A stretch of 64,000 bases of DNA, taken from Candidatus Zixiibacteriota bacterium (GTDB taxonomy: Bacteria > Desulfobacterota > Binatia > UBA9968). Within the stretch, counting starts at the first letter, position 1. Each line of letters opens with the position of its first letter. Location of the stretch: positions 1 to 64,000 of the forward strand of contig DATLYW010000046.1 in assembly GCA_035574315.1 (NCBI GenBank). The letters run 5' to 3'. Under the pieces are notes generated by a model. It worked only from the letters and a program-made list of their open reading frames with translations, was not told the DNA's origin and searched no databases. A program made the position numbers and the translations under genes. This document shows positions 56,608 to 64,000 of this stretch, in pieces.

Positions 56608-56745
56608 TGTGCGCCTCCTTTTCTGGAGTCACGCGCGCCTGCTCGCTGTCACAGCTGCTCGATGGACCGCCGTCTTAAAGGCGTCGCGCTTTGTTTTCTT
56701 GTTATTGCTTTTGCCAGCGTTGGCGCCGGACGCTTTTCGCTAAGG

Positions 56746-57018
56746 CTACTCGCTGCGAGCGTGGTGCGCCGGCGGCTTCAACCGGCTCAGCTCCGCATCA
56801 ATCTTCCGGAGTTCCGCCGTGTACCAGCGGTAGACCTGATTGAGCAGCGATCTCCGGTTTCGCTTTGCGGACAAATTCTTCCACCCCCGGTTGGCCTCCA
56901 GGGAGCCACGTTCCGCATTGACGTAATTGAGAGTCTGGACCACCACCTTGCGACGCTCCAAAAGCCTGGCACGGCGACGGCCCGACCTCAGGTCACCCAA
57001 AGCCTCCGTGGGAATCAT
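56746..57018 (-). CDS. Uncharacterised helical protein, about 90 residues
   Basis: I recognise no named family. The protein is mostly two charged helices: LLERRKVVVQTLNYVNAER and LLNQVYRWYTAELRKIDAEL, joined by a short linker, like a helical hairpin. The frame is open to 57201. An exact sigma-54 core at 57037-57051 predicts transcription from about 57025, so translation would begin at ATG 57018 (nearly leaderless) or at a later TTG or CTG. The promoter supports the gene being real; the exact start is unsure. Confidence 0.5.
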   Translation of the reverse strand: MIPTEALGDLRSGRRRARLLERRKVVVQTLNYVNAERGSLEANRGWKNLSAKRNRRSLLNQVYRWYTAELRKIDAELSRLKPPAHHARSE

Positions 57019-57036
57019 TGCCGACGAAAAAAGCCA

Positions 57037-57051
57037 GCAAGAGCGGTGCCA
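57037..57051 (-). promoter_or_regulatory. Sigma-54 promoter for the helical small protein
   Basis: On the minus strand it reads TGGCAC, CGCTC, TTGC, an exact core, one base different from the htrA promoter. It predicts a very short leader. Confidence 0.65.
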
Positions 57052-57376
57052 GCAAGGAAAGATTATCCCGCGCTTCCGCAAGCAAGGTCTTCGAGGTTCG
57101 GATGGTCTTTCTTTGCGGTCATTTTCCTCGATCGCCCGCTTCCGTTCTTGTACCCCGCCCGATGACCTGCTCCCGGACGCATGCGGTCGATGTTCCGGCA
57201 TGCATCAAGGCAACACGATGCCCGTTGTCCTGGGCTTCGCTGCGACCGGAGCCCTGATCTACAGGGTTTCCCTGTCATTTCCCACGAATGAAAAAAGGGC
57301 TCGCGGGAAATGGCACGATTGCAAAAGAATCGAGGCGCTGAGCCGGGGATTGCGGCCAAACGGGCGGTGCGAGATC

Positions 57377-57391
57377 TGGTATGCGAATTGC
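57377..57391 (+). promoter_or_regulatory. Weak sigma-54-like site before the iron-binding protein
   Basis: The site reads TGGTAT, GCGAA, TTGC. The doublets are correctly spaced but the -24 box has one mismatch. The start near 57403 would leave a 44-base leader. Confidence 0.4.
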
Positions 57392-57446
57392 GGAGCGCAG
57401 CAAAAGGCGGGAATTTTTAAATCAGCTGGCCATAGGAGAGAGCATC

Positions 57447-58445
57447 ATGAAAAAGACTCTTATCGCATGCATCGTTCTCCTCGCGGCCGCGCACGCCCGG
57501 GCCGCGGACCAAACCCTGCTCGATAAGGCCAGGGCCGAGGGCAAGGTAGCCTTCTACGCCAACATCACGGCCGTCGAGCCTATCATGAAAGCCTTCACCG
57601 AGGATACGGGCGTGAAGGCCGAATACACCAGGATCTCGACCGCGAGGTTCGTCGCAACTGCCGTCACCGAGTTCGAGGCCGGCAAGTTCATGGCTGACGT
57701 GGTCCAGGCACCATTGCCGATCCTCGAGCTGCTGAAGGAAAAGGGCATTCTGGCGCCCTACCGCTCGCCGGCCGCCGCCGGTTACCCTCAGTGGACGAAG
57801 AAGGACGATTACATCCAGCTCTTCGGGATCGAGTACATCGCGCTGATCTACAACAAGGAGCTGGTGAAAAAGGCCGACGTGCCGAAGCGCTACGAGGATC
57901 TCACGCACCCCAGATGGAGGGACAAGATCGTCATGCCCAATCCCGCGAACCATGCCACGACGATCGGCTGGCTGATCGGGCTCAAGGAGCATGTCTTCAA
58001 GTCCGAGGCCGAGTGGATGAAGTTCCTCAAGGGGCTGGCCGCCAACCGGCCCATGTTCGTCGCCTCTCTGGGTCCGACCCCCGCGCCGATCGAGAGCGGC
58101 GAGAAGTTGATCGGCATCTCCATGCCGAAGTACATCGTTACCAAGGCCCCGGCTCCGCTCGACTGGGCCAGGGTCGCGCAACCCATGCTCGGTACTCCGC
58201 GGGCCATCGCCGTGACCTCCAAACCGCCGCATCCCAACGCCGCGCGGTTGTTCGTGGATTACTGGCTTTCGCAGAAGGCCATGGGCATTCTCGCCAAAGA
58301 CGTGGGCGAGTACGTGCTTGCGCCCGGCGTCTTTCCTCCCATCGACGGAATCGACAAGGCCAAGGTCATCGCCATCCGCGAGCTATCGGACGAAGAAACC
58401 AACAAATGGGGCAGCGAGTTCAAAAAAATCTTCAACGTCCGGTAG
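57447..58445 (+). CDS. ABC transporter substrate-binding protein, iron(III)-type
   Basis: This 332-residue periplasmic protein has a signal peptide cut after HARA. It resembles FbpA/AfuA-type binding proteins: KARAEGKVAFYANIT, MKAFTEDTGVKAEYTRIS, FGIEYIALIYNKELVKKADVP and HPRWRDKIVMPNP. Iron(III) is the usual ligand of such operons, but related proteins bind phosphonates, thiamine or organic anions, and the iron-binding tyrosine pair is not obvious. The start follows aggagag. It is the first gene of an importer operon. Confidence 0.85.
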   Translation: MKKTLIACIVLLAAAHARAADQTLLDKARAEGKVAFYANITAVEPIMKAFTEDTGVKAEYTRISTARFVATAVTEFEAGKFMADVVQAPLPILELLKEKGILAPYRSPAAAGYPQWTKKDDYIQLFGIEYIALIYNKELVKKADVPKRYEDLTHPRWRDKIVMPNPANHATTIGWLIGLKEHVFKSEAEWMKFLKGLAANRPMFVASLGPTPAPIESGEKLIGISMPKYIVTKAPAPLDWARVAQPMLGTPRAIAVTSKPPHPNAARLFVDYWLSQKAMGILAKDVGEYVLAPGVFPPIDGIDKAKVIAIRELSDEETNKWGSEFKKIFNVR

Positions 58446-58490
58446 TATCGTCACGGCTTTCAGCGATCCAGGCAGACCTTACTTTCCGAG

Positions 58491-58517
58491 GGGCTGCCGG
58501 CGAAGCGCCGGCAGCCC
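58491..58517 (+). terminator. Strong hairpin between binding protein and ATPase genes
   Basis: A perfect 12-base stem (GGGCTGCCGGCG with its complement) closes a 3-base AAG loop and is followed only by GTTTCC. Such hairpins after binding-protein genes protect the upstream mRNA and cause partial termination, giving more binding protein than transporter. Confidence 0.6.
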
Positions 58518-58628
58518 GTTTCCACGGGCCGGCGCGGCGTTTGCCCTGCAAGCATGCAAGCCGGGAGCGAGGCGCGCGAGCCATGAGCGCCCCCCGTCAT
58601 TTCCGCGTCGGTCCATAAGCGGCACAGC

Positions 58629-59714
58629 ATGGAAATCCGGATCGAGAGCGTCAGCAAGCACTATTTCTCCGAGGGCAAGACCATCAAGGCCCTCGACAAC
58701 GTGAATCTGACGATTCCCGGCAACCAGATTTTCACCCTTCTGGGACCGAGCGGTTGCGGCAAAACCACGCTGCTCCGCTGCATCGTCGGGCTGGAGACCC
58801 CGGACAGCGGGGAGATCCGGATCGGCGGCGAAGTGGTCTCGTCGAGGGAGAAGAATATCTCTGTTCCGACGGAGAAGCGGGGACTGGCGATGGTGTTCCA
58901 GACCTACGCCATCTGGCCGCACATGAACGTGTTCGACAACGTGGCCTATCCGCTTCAGGTCCGCAGGCTCCCGCGGGAGGTTATTCGCCAGATGGTCGAG
59001 AAGACCCTGCGCTTCGTGCGCCTCGAAGGATTCGAGAGGCGCCCGGCGACCAAGCTCTCCGGGGGGCAGCAGCAACGCGTGGCGCTGGCGCGGGCGTTGG
59101 TCGCCGAGCCGAAGGTCATCCTCTTCGACGAGCCGCTGAGCAATCTCGACGCGAAGCTACGGGAAGAGACCCGCAAGGAGCTGAGAGGCTTCCTGCGCGA
59201 GTTGAAGATCACCGCTGTCTACGTGACGCACGACCGGGTCGAAGCGCTGGTGCTCTCCGACCTGGTCGCGGTCATGCGCGCGGGACAGATCATCGAGGTG
59301 GGGTCTCCGAAGAAGATCTATTTCGACGCGGACACCCGGTTCGTGGCGGATTTCATCGGCCGCGCCAACCTGGTCAAGGCGAGCGTCCGCGCCCATGAGG
59401 CTGGCCGCACCATCGTGGACTGCGGCCTGGGCACCATCGCCTGCCAGCGCCGCGAGATCCCTGTTGGAACCGAAGCCACGCTCTGCATCCGGCCGGAATT
59501 CCTGCGGATCGCCCGGCCAGAGACGGCCGCCGGCGCGAACATCCTCAAGGGCCGCGTCGAATCCCTGGTTTTCGTCGGCGAGGCCTACGAGGCTGAAATC
59601 CGGATCGGTACCGAGCGCCTGCTCGCGAAACTGGATACGGACACGAGCCTGGAAGAAGGCGATCCCGTCACGTTCGCCGTGAGTCCCGCTCATTGCCTGC
59701 TCGTGTCGCTTTGA
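58629..59714 (+). CDS. ABC transporter ATP-binding protein (FbpC/PotA type)
   Basis: This 361-residue ATPase has Walker A LGPSGCGKTTLLR, signature LSGGQQQRVALARAL, Walker B VILFDEPLSNLD and a C-terminal TOBE regulatory domain with LCIRPEFLRI. The order binding protein, ATPase, permease and the TOBE domain fit iron(III) or polyamine-type importers. It ends 15 bp before the permease gene. Confidence 0.92.
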   Translation: MEIRIESVSKHYFSEGKTIKALDNVNLTIPGNQIFTLLGPSGCGKTTLLRCIVGLETPDSGEIRIGGEVVSSREKNISVPTEKRGLAMVFQTYAIWPHMNVFDNVAYPLQVRRLPREVIRQMVEKTLRFVRLEGFERRPATKLSGGQQQRVALARALVAEPKVILFDEPLSNLDAKLREETRKELRGFLRELKITAVYVTHDRVEALVLSDLVAVMRAGQIIEVGSPKKIYFDADTRFVADFIGRANLVKASVRAHEAGRTIVDCGLGTIACQRREIPVGTEATLCIRPEFLRIARPETAAGANILKGRVESLVFVGEAYEAEIRIGTERLLAKLDTDTSLEEGDPVTFAVSPAHCLLVSL

Positions 59715-59729
59715 GGAAGGGCGGAGGGA

Positions 59730-61418
59730 ATGGTTCAGGCGCGATCGAAGCTGACTTATCTGCTGATTCTCATCGTCGGATCCCTGACCCTGTGTCCCGT
59801 GGTCATGCTCGTGCTGGGAAGCTTTTCGAAAGGGTTGACCGCCTTCGGGAGCTTCACTCTGGACAAGTACGTCCAGGCCTACACCGACCCGGAGTTTTTC
59901 AACGCCATCGCGAACACGATCGTCTTCGTTCTCGGCTCATCGACGCTCGCCACCGGCCTGGCCTTGTTCCTCGCCTATCTCAACAACCGCACCGACATTC
60001 CTTTCAAGTTCCTGTTCCAGATCATCTCGATCATTCCGATGATGATCCCGCACCTGCTCTTTTCGGTAAGCTGGGCGCTGCTGCTGAATCCTTCAAACGG
60101 GATCATGAACCTCGTGCTCCAGCAGGCCTTCTCTCTCGACAGCGCGCCCTTCAATATCTATTCCATGGCGGGGATGATCCTGGTGGAGGGGCTCCTTGAC
60201 CTTCCCGTCGCTTACCTGATCATCGCGCCCGCCATGGGCTCCTTCGACGTGAGCCTCGAGGAATCGTCCCGAGTGTTCGGGGCCGGTCCGTGGCTCACTC
60301 TGCGGCGGGTGACCCTGCCCGTGCTCCGGCCCGCCATCCTGGCAGCCTTCATTCTGGGCGTGGTCCGCAGCCTGGCCTCTTTTTCCGTCCCATCCGTGCT
60401 TGGCATGCCTGGACGCGTGTACGTGCTCGCCACCTACCTGTATGAAATGATCGCCAAGGGCTTCGCACCGGACTACGGGAAAGCCGCCGCTGTAGGAATG
60501 AGCGTGCTGGCGGCCTCGGTCATTCTCATAATCGTTTACCGGGCGCTCACGTCGGAAAGCGAGAAATACGTCACCATCTCGAGCCGCGGTTTCCGCCCCG
60601 CAGTGGTCGAGCTCAAGGGGGCGAGAATACCCCTCTTCCTGGTCGTGGGTCTCCTCTCGATGGTCCTGATCGTGCTTCCGGTGGCGGTGCTGTTATACAC
60701 TTCGCTCGTGCCCTACTCCATGGTGCCGAGCGCCCGGGCCTTCTCGCTGATGAGCTGGAAGCATCACTGGACCGAGGTCCTGGAGGATCCCATTTCGGTG
60801 CTGTCCCTGCGGAACAGCCTCATCCTGGGCGTGGCCGGTGCGACCCTGGGCGTGCTGCTTTCCGTTTTCGTCGCTTACATCATCGTCAAGGTCCGATCTA
60901 CGGCCTCCGGCGTGCTCGAGTCGCTGAGCTATCTGTCGTTTTCGTTTCCAGGCATCGTCATCGGCATAGGATTCATGTGGTTCTTCGTCCAGACACCGGT
61001 GTACGCCACCCTCTGGGCCCTGCTGATCGGATACGTCGCGACCTACATGCCCTACGGCATCCGGCCTCTGTCCAGCGCCTTCGTACAGATTCACTCGCAT
61101 CTCGAGGAATCGTCGCGCGTCTGCGGGGCGAGTCCGCTCACGACGATGCGCCGGATCCTGCTTCCCCTTCTCGTTCCGGGCATCGTCTCCGCGTGGATTC
61201 TCATGGCCACGATGTTCGTGCGCGAGCTGACGCTCTCCGTAGTCCTGTCGCGGCCGGGCACGGAAGTGCTTGCCGTTCAGATCCTGCGCTTTGCCGAGGA
61301 CGGGCTCTGGGGCAAGCTCTCGGCCCTGGGCATCATGATGATCCTTGTCTCTACGGGCCTGGTGGTCGTGGCGACACTCGTGGGCGCGAGATTCCGGTTC
61401 GTGGAGGCCGCCGGATAA
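59730..61418 (+). CDS. ABC transporter permease, fused two-domain (FbpB type)
   Basis: This 562-residue protein has about 12 membrane helices and two copies of the EAA loop, LEESSRVFGAGPWLTLRRVTL and LEESSRVCGASPLTTMRRILL, each followed by LP and a proline-rich segment. Two BPD permease domains fused in one chain is the arrangement of FbpB/AfuB iron permeases. It forms the channel for the binding protein and ATPase encoded upstream. Confidence 0.92.
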   Translation: MVQARSKLTYLLILIVGSLTLCPVVMLVLGSFSKGLTAFGSFTLDKYVQAYTDPEFFNAIANTIVFVLGSSTLATGLALFLAYLNNRTDIPFKFLFQIISIIPMMIPHLLFSVSWALLLNPSNGIMNLVLQQAFSLDSAPFNIYSMAGMILVEGLLDLPVAYLIIAPAMGSFDVSLEESSRVFGAGPWLTLRRVTLPVLRPAILAAFILGVVRSLASFSVPSVLGMPGRVYVLATYLYEMIAKGFAPDYGKAAAVGMSVLAASVILIIVYRALTSESEKYVTISSRGFRPAVVELKGARIPLFLVVGLLSMVLIVLPVAVLLYTSLVPYSMVPSARAFSLMSWKHHWTEVLEDPISVLSLRNSLILGVAGATLGVLLSVFVAYIIVKVRSTASGVLESLSYLSFSFPGIVIGIGFMWFFVQTPVYATLWALLIGYVATYMPYGIRPLSSAFVQIHSHLEESSRVCGASPLTTMRRILLPLLVPGIVSAWILMATMFVRELTLSVVLSRPGTEVLAVQILRFAEDGLWGKLSALGIMMILVSTGLVVVATLVGARFRFVEAAG

Positions 61419-61488
61419 CCGCAAAATCCTTCGCCATCCCTTTTTGGCCGCTCCCGGAAAACCCCTTGCACTCGCCGCCCAGGCCCTC

Positions 61489-62235
61489 TTACTCCCGGCT
61501 TATCTGTCCGGCAACTTCCCGTATCGCGCGCTGCACCGTCGCTGGATCGCCGAGATAAAAGCTTCGGGTCGGCACCAGCTCGTCGTCCAGCTCGTAAACC
61601 AGCGGAATGGCGGTAGGGATATTAACCTCGGCGATCTTCTCATCCGGGATCTTGTCGAGAAACTTCACTAACGCCCTGAGACTGTTCCCGTGCGCGACGA
61701 TCAGGACCCGCTTTCCGTCCCGGATGGCCGGACCAATGGCTTCCCGCCAATACGGCAGCAAGCGCGCTTCCACGTCCCTGAGACTTTCTGTAAACGGGAT
61801 CTCTTCCGCTCTGAGCGCCGAGTAACGCGGATCCCTGGACGGATTGGATTCGTCGTCCTTCGACAGCGGCGGAGGCGGGACTGCGTAGCTTCGGCGCCAG
61901 ATCATGACCTGCTCGACCCCGAACCGTTTCGCCGCCTCCGATTTGTTCAATCCCTGAAGGGCGCCGTAGTGGCGCTCGTTGAGCCGCCAGCTTTGATGGA
62001 CGGGAATCCACATGAGATCCATTTCCTCCAGAACAATCCAGAGGGTTTTGATGGCTCGCTTGAGAACGGAAGTATACGCGACATCGAATCCAAAGCCTTT
62101 CTCGAGCAGAAGGCGTCCGGCATCAACGGCCTCTCGGATACCCTTGTCGGTCAAGCCGACGTCCACCCAGCCGGTAAAGCGATTCTCTCGATTCCACACG
62201 CTCTCCCCGTGACGCAATAGAACCAGCGTTCTCAC
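61489..62235 (-). CDS. gpmA: 2,3-bisphosphoglycerate-dependent phosphoglycerate mutase
   Basis: This 248-residue enzyme interconverts 3- and 2-phosphoglycerate. It shows [10 protein letters not shown] with phospho-accepting H9, [14 protein letters not shown], the [12 protein letters not shown] loop and the second histidine in [16 protein letters not shown]. Length and motifs are those of GpmA. It begins 52 bp after the sigma factor gene on the same strand. Confidence 0.94.
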   Translation of the reverse strand: MRTLVLLRHGESVWNRENRFTGWVDVGLTDKGIREAVDAGRLLLEKGFGFDVAYTSVLKRAIKTLWIVLEEMDLMWIPVHQSWRLNERHYGALQGLNKSEAAKRFGVEQVMIWRRSYAVPPPPLSKDDESNPSRDPRYSALRAEEIPFTESLRDVEARLLPYWREAIGPAIRDGKRVLIVAHGNSLRALVKFLDKIPDEKIAEVNIPTAIPLVYELDDELVPTRSFYLGDPATVQRAIREVAGQISRE

Positions 62236-62286
62236 GATGCCCCCTTTGACTGCTCGACGGCGCCGCGCTGCTTCGCAGACACTATT

Positions 62287-63909
62287 TCATCCGAAATTGC
62301 TCGCAACGGCTTGCGACGCGTTTCGTCGCAGCCTTTCAAGAGCCTTGTGCTCGATTTGGCGGACGCGCTCGCGCGTAATGGAGTACTCCCTGGCGAGCTC
62401 TTCCAGCGTGTGCGGCCGGGCATCCCCGAGGCCGAAACGGGCCCGCAGCACCGCTTCTTCCTTCGGCGGCAAGGCGGCGAGCGCCCTGGCCACCTGAGCG
62501 CGAACCTCTTCCACCAAGATCCGTTCGAATGGCTCCGGGCCGGCCCGGTCCTCGATAAACTGCGCCACGGTGGAATCCTCGCCCAGCGGAGCTTCGAGCG
62601 AAACGGGCCGGGTCATCGTCGCTACGACGCGCAACACCTCCTCGATCGACTTGCCGGATTCCGCCGCAATCTCCGCCAGCGTCGGCTCGCGCCACAGCTT
62701 CCGGGAGAGCTCGCGCCGGACCCGGCGCAGCTCGCGCCATTCCGCCATGGCGCTGGTCGGCACCCTGATCAGCCGCGCTGTCTCGAACGCTCCACGCCGG
62801 ATGAACTCGCGAATCCACCACCAGGCGTACGTGGAAAAACGGAGCCCCAGAGTCGGATCGAATTTTTCCGCCGCCTTCAAGAGCCCCACGTTACCGTCTT
62901 GAATGAGATCGAGGAGCTGCAGGCCGCGCCGGGCGTATCTTCTCGCCAGCCGTACCACCAGTCGCAGGCCCTTATCGATGAGTTCGCTTCTTGCGGCAAG
63001 GAGCCGCGCCTCGCTTTGCGCGATCGAGCTTGCGCGGCGTCTTATCTCTGTCGCCGGAAGCTTCATCTCTTGCTCGATCCGCCGGACCTCGGCGAGAATC
63101 GCAGCCCGATCGACCTCAGGGGCGGCCTTTGCCTGGCTCTCCTGCTCCGCAAGGCGAGCGGATGCGCTCTTCAGCGCCGATGCGATTTCCGCCACGGCGC
63201 TTTTGGGGAGAAGGCTTTTCAAGGCCTTTGCAATCTCCGCATTCACCCCAATGAGTTCCTGCTCGAATCGCTTCCGCTCCAACGGCGGCAACGATGGCTC
63301 CCCCAGCGCCGCTGCAATCCGGTCGCGGGACCCGGCCAGGCTGCGGACCATGGCCGCCGTTTTCGTAAGCCGCTGCCGGCGGGCCTCATCCGGTGGTTCC
63401 GTTTCGCCTGCCGCTTTCGCTTGCTCGTCCAGCCTGGCGAGGGCATAGTCGACGGCGGCCGGAGCGGTCAGCGCTTCTTGCTCGAGCTCTTCCTGCGCCC
63501 GCTTCATCTGCTCGATCAGGTCGTTCTCGCGCTTCCGGCTGAGCGGCGGGATCGTCGCAACTTCCTGGAGATAGAGAGCCAAGGCGTCCGGTCCCTCGCC
63601 CGCTTCCGCTTCGCTCTCTTCCGCGGCCCGTACTTCCGGGACGGAACCGCCAAAAGAATGTTCGGGATCGTCGGGCGAGCGCAACGCCTGCCGCTCCAGC
63701 TTCTCCTTCTTCCAGCGCATCAGACCGCGGCGAAGGTATTTCGGATTGATGCCCAAGTGTTCGCAGACGTTCACGAAGGAGAAGATCCTGTCGTTCCGGT
63801 CGTCTTGAATCCACTGCTCCGTCTCCGCAAATATCCTTTTTCCTCTGCGGTCGCGGGCGAGAAGATGCTTTTGGAATGAAGAAACGGCGTTTTCGAGAAC
63901 AGCCAGCAT
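62287..63909 (-). CDS. Sigma-70 family RNA polymerase sigma factor with extra N-terminal domain
   Basis: This 540-residue factor has region 1.2 (DALALYLQEV, 108-117), a long non-conserved insert (about 140-300), regions 2.1-2.4 (311-385), 3 and 4 (TLEELAREYSITRERVRQIEHKALERLRR, 501-529). Two things are odd. Residues 1-71 form a separate basic helical domain (IFAETEQWIQDD, FSFVNVCEHLGINPKYLRRGL) in place of region 1.1. Region 2.4 reads WWIREFIRRGAFE where housekeeping factors read WWIRQAITRAIAD, changing the two residues that contact the -10 element. It may be the main sigma factor or a group 2 relative. Confidence 0.88.
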   Translation of the reverse strand: MLAVLENAVSSFQKHLLARDRRGKRIFAETEQWIQDDRNDRIFSFVNVCEHLGINPKYLRRGLMRWKKEKLERQALRSPDDPEHSFGGSVPEVRAAEESEAEAGEGPDALALYLQEVATIPPLSRKRENDLIEQMKRAQEELEQEALTAPAAVDYALARLDEQAKAAGETEPPDEARRQRLTKTAAMVRSLAGSRDRIAAALGEPSLPPLERKRFEQELIGVNAEIAKALKSLLPKSAVAEIASALKSASARLAEQESQAKAAPEVDRAAILAEVRRIEQEMKLPATEIRRRASSIAQSEARLLAARSELIDKGLRLVVRLARRYARRGLQLLDLIQDGNVGLLKAAEKFDPTLGLRFSTYAWWWIREFIRRGAFETARLIRVPTSAMAEWRELRRVRRELSRKLWREPTLAEIAAESGKSIEEVLRVVATMTRPVSLEAPLGEDSTVAQFIEDRAGPEPFERILVEEVRAQVARALAALPPKEEAVLRARFGLGDARPHTLEELAREYSITRERVRQIEHKALERLRRNASQAVASNFG

Positions 63910-64000
63910 GAGGCTGAGCTCCGGTTGAAGTTCGATTCTGCTTCGAACGACCGGTTCTTCGTCCGGACCCTTCCGATCTTCCGTTTTCCGGATCTTTTCC
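63910..64000. other. Window end, upstream of the sigma factor gene
   Basis: The last 91 bases lie upstream of the sigma factor start. I see no promoter or gene in this short piece. Confidence 0.4.

Larger units (their letters stand above)
57019..57446. other. 428-bp divergent intergenic region with two sigma-54-type sites
   Basis: Between the helical small protein and the iron-binding protein gene lie a minus-strand exact site (57037-57051) and a weaker plus-strand site (57377-57391). The rest is lower-GC DNA in which no ORF looks real. Confidence 0.5.

Noticed and set aside
57310..57330. TGGCAC with TTGC close by, as another sigma-54 site
   Set aside because: Only two bases separate the boxes instead of five, so sigma-54 could not contact both.

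Overview
The window is high-GC, densely coding bacterial chromosome: about 55 protein genes, with no rRNA, tRNA, prophage, insertion sequence or CRISPR array that I can see. TolC-type outer-membrane channels, an MlaC-like protein, HtrA and several lipoproteins point to a Gram-negative, two-membrane cell. A ba3-type oxidase and a pyruvate dehydrogenase point to aerobic respiration. The gene mix (archaeal-type S-adenosylmethionine synthetase, DUF2267 and DUF6448 proteins, unusual small proteins, degenerate intergenic repeats) suggests a little-cultured lineage such as Methylomirabilota/Rokubacteria or a deltaproteobacteria-like phylum. The sequence alone does not decide which.

Layout. 1-4165 (minus): acetyl-CoA synthetase followed by pyruvate dehydrogenase E1-alpha, E1-beta and the start of E2. 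4434-10920 (plus): DUF2267 protein, Ca2+-type P-ATPase, Na+/Ca2+ exchanger-family protein, trehalose-type glycosyltransferase, DUF72 protein. 10995-28012 (minus): TolC/adaptor/RND efflux operon, two ZIP metal transporters, MlaC-like and SYLF lipid-associated proteins, a metallo-beta-lactamase-fold/histidine phosphatase pair, glucan phosphorylase, and a MacAB-NodT export operon. 28443-38745: small proteins, an M48 protease, a large orphan sensor kinase, secreted or lipoprotein genes, S-adenosylmethionine synthetase and FtsH. 38782-47797 (plus): archease-RtcB, an SPFH protein, PRPP synthetase, a second DUF2267 protein, LigA, PolX and a phosphatase. 47819-57018: ba3-type oxidase (including an untracked 40-residue subunit), HtrA, PEP synthase, SprT-like protein, Hsp20, GYD protein. 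57447-63909: an iron-type ABC importer, phosphoglycerate mutase and a sigma-70 factor with an unusual N-terminal domain.

The main discovery candidate is regulatory. By eye I find seventeen sites matching the sigma-54 (RpoN) -24/-12 promoter (TGGCAY, five bases, TTGC), all in gaps directly upstream of genes and in the right orientation. Nine match that core exactly. They precede ftsH, htrA, hsp20, an M48 protease, both DUF2267 genes, macA, PEP synthase, S-adenosylmethionine synthetase, a glycine-zipper lipoprotein, a DUF6448 protein, an MBL-fold enzyme, three uncharacterised small proteins and, more weakly, acsA and the iron-binding protein. Together they look like a sigma-54 protein-quality and envelope-stress regulon, a role normally given to sigma-32 and sigma-E. 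An AT-rich motif lies at a similar distance upstream of several of these promoters and may be the activator site. Neither rpoN nor its activator is in the window; the orphan PAS/GAF histidine kinase at 30294-32720 is a candidate sensor.

A second pattern is a set of related intergenic repeats with 9-base and 7-base periodicity at 33889-34017, 42640-42775 and 55314-55420, with further heptad tracts at 45390-45464 and 50270-50297.
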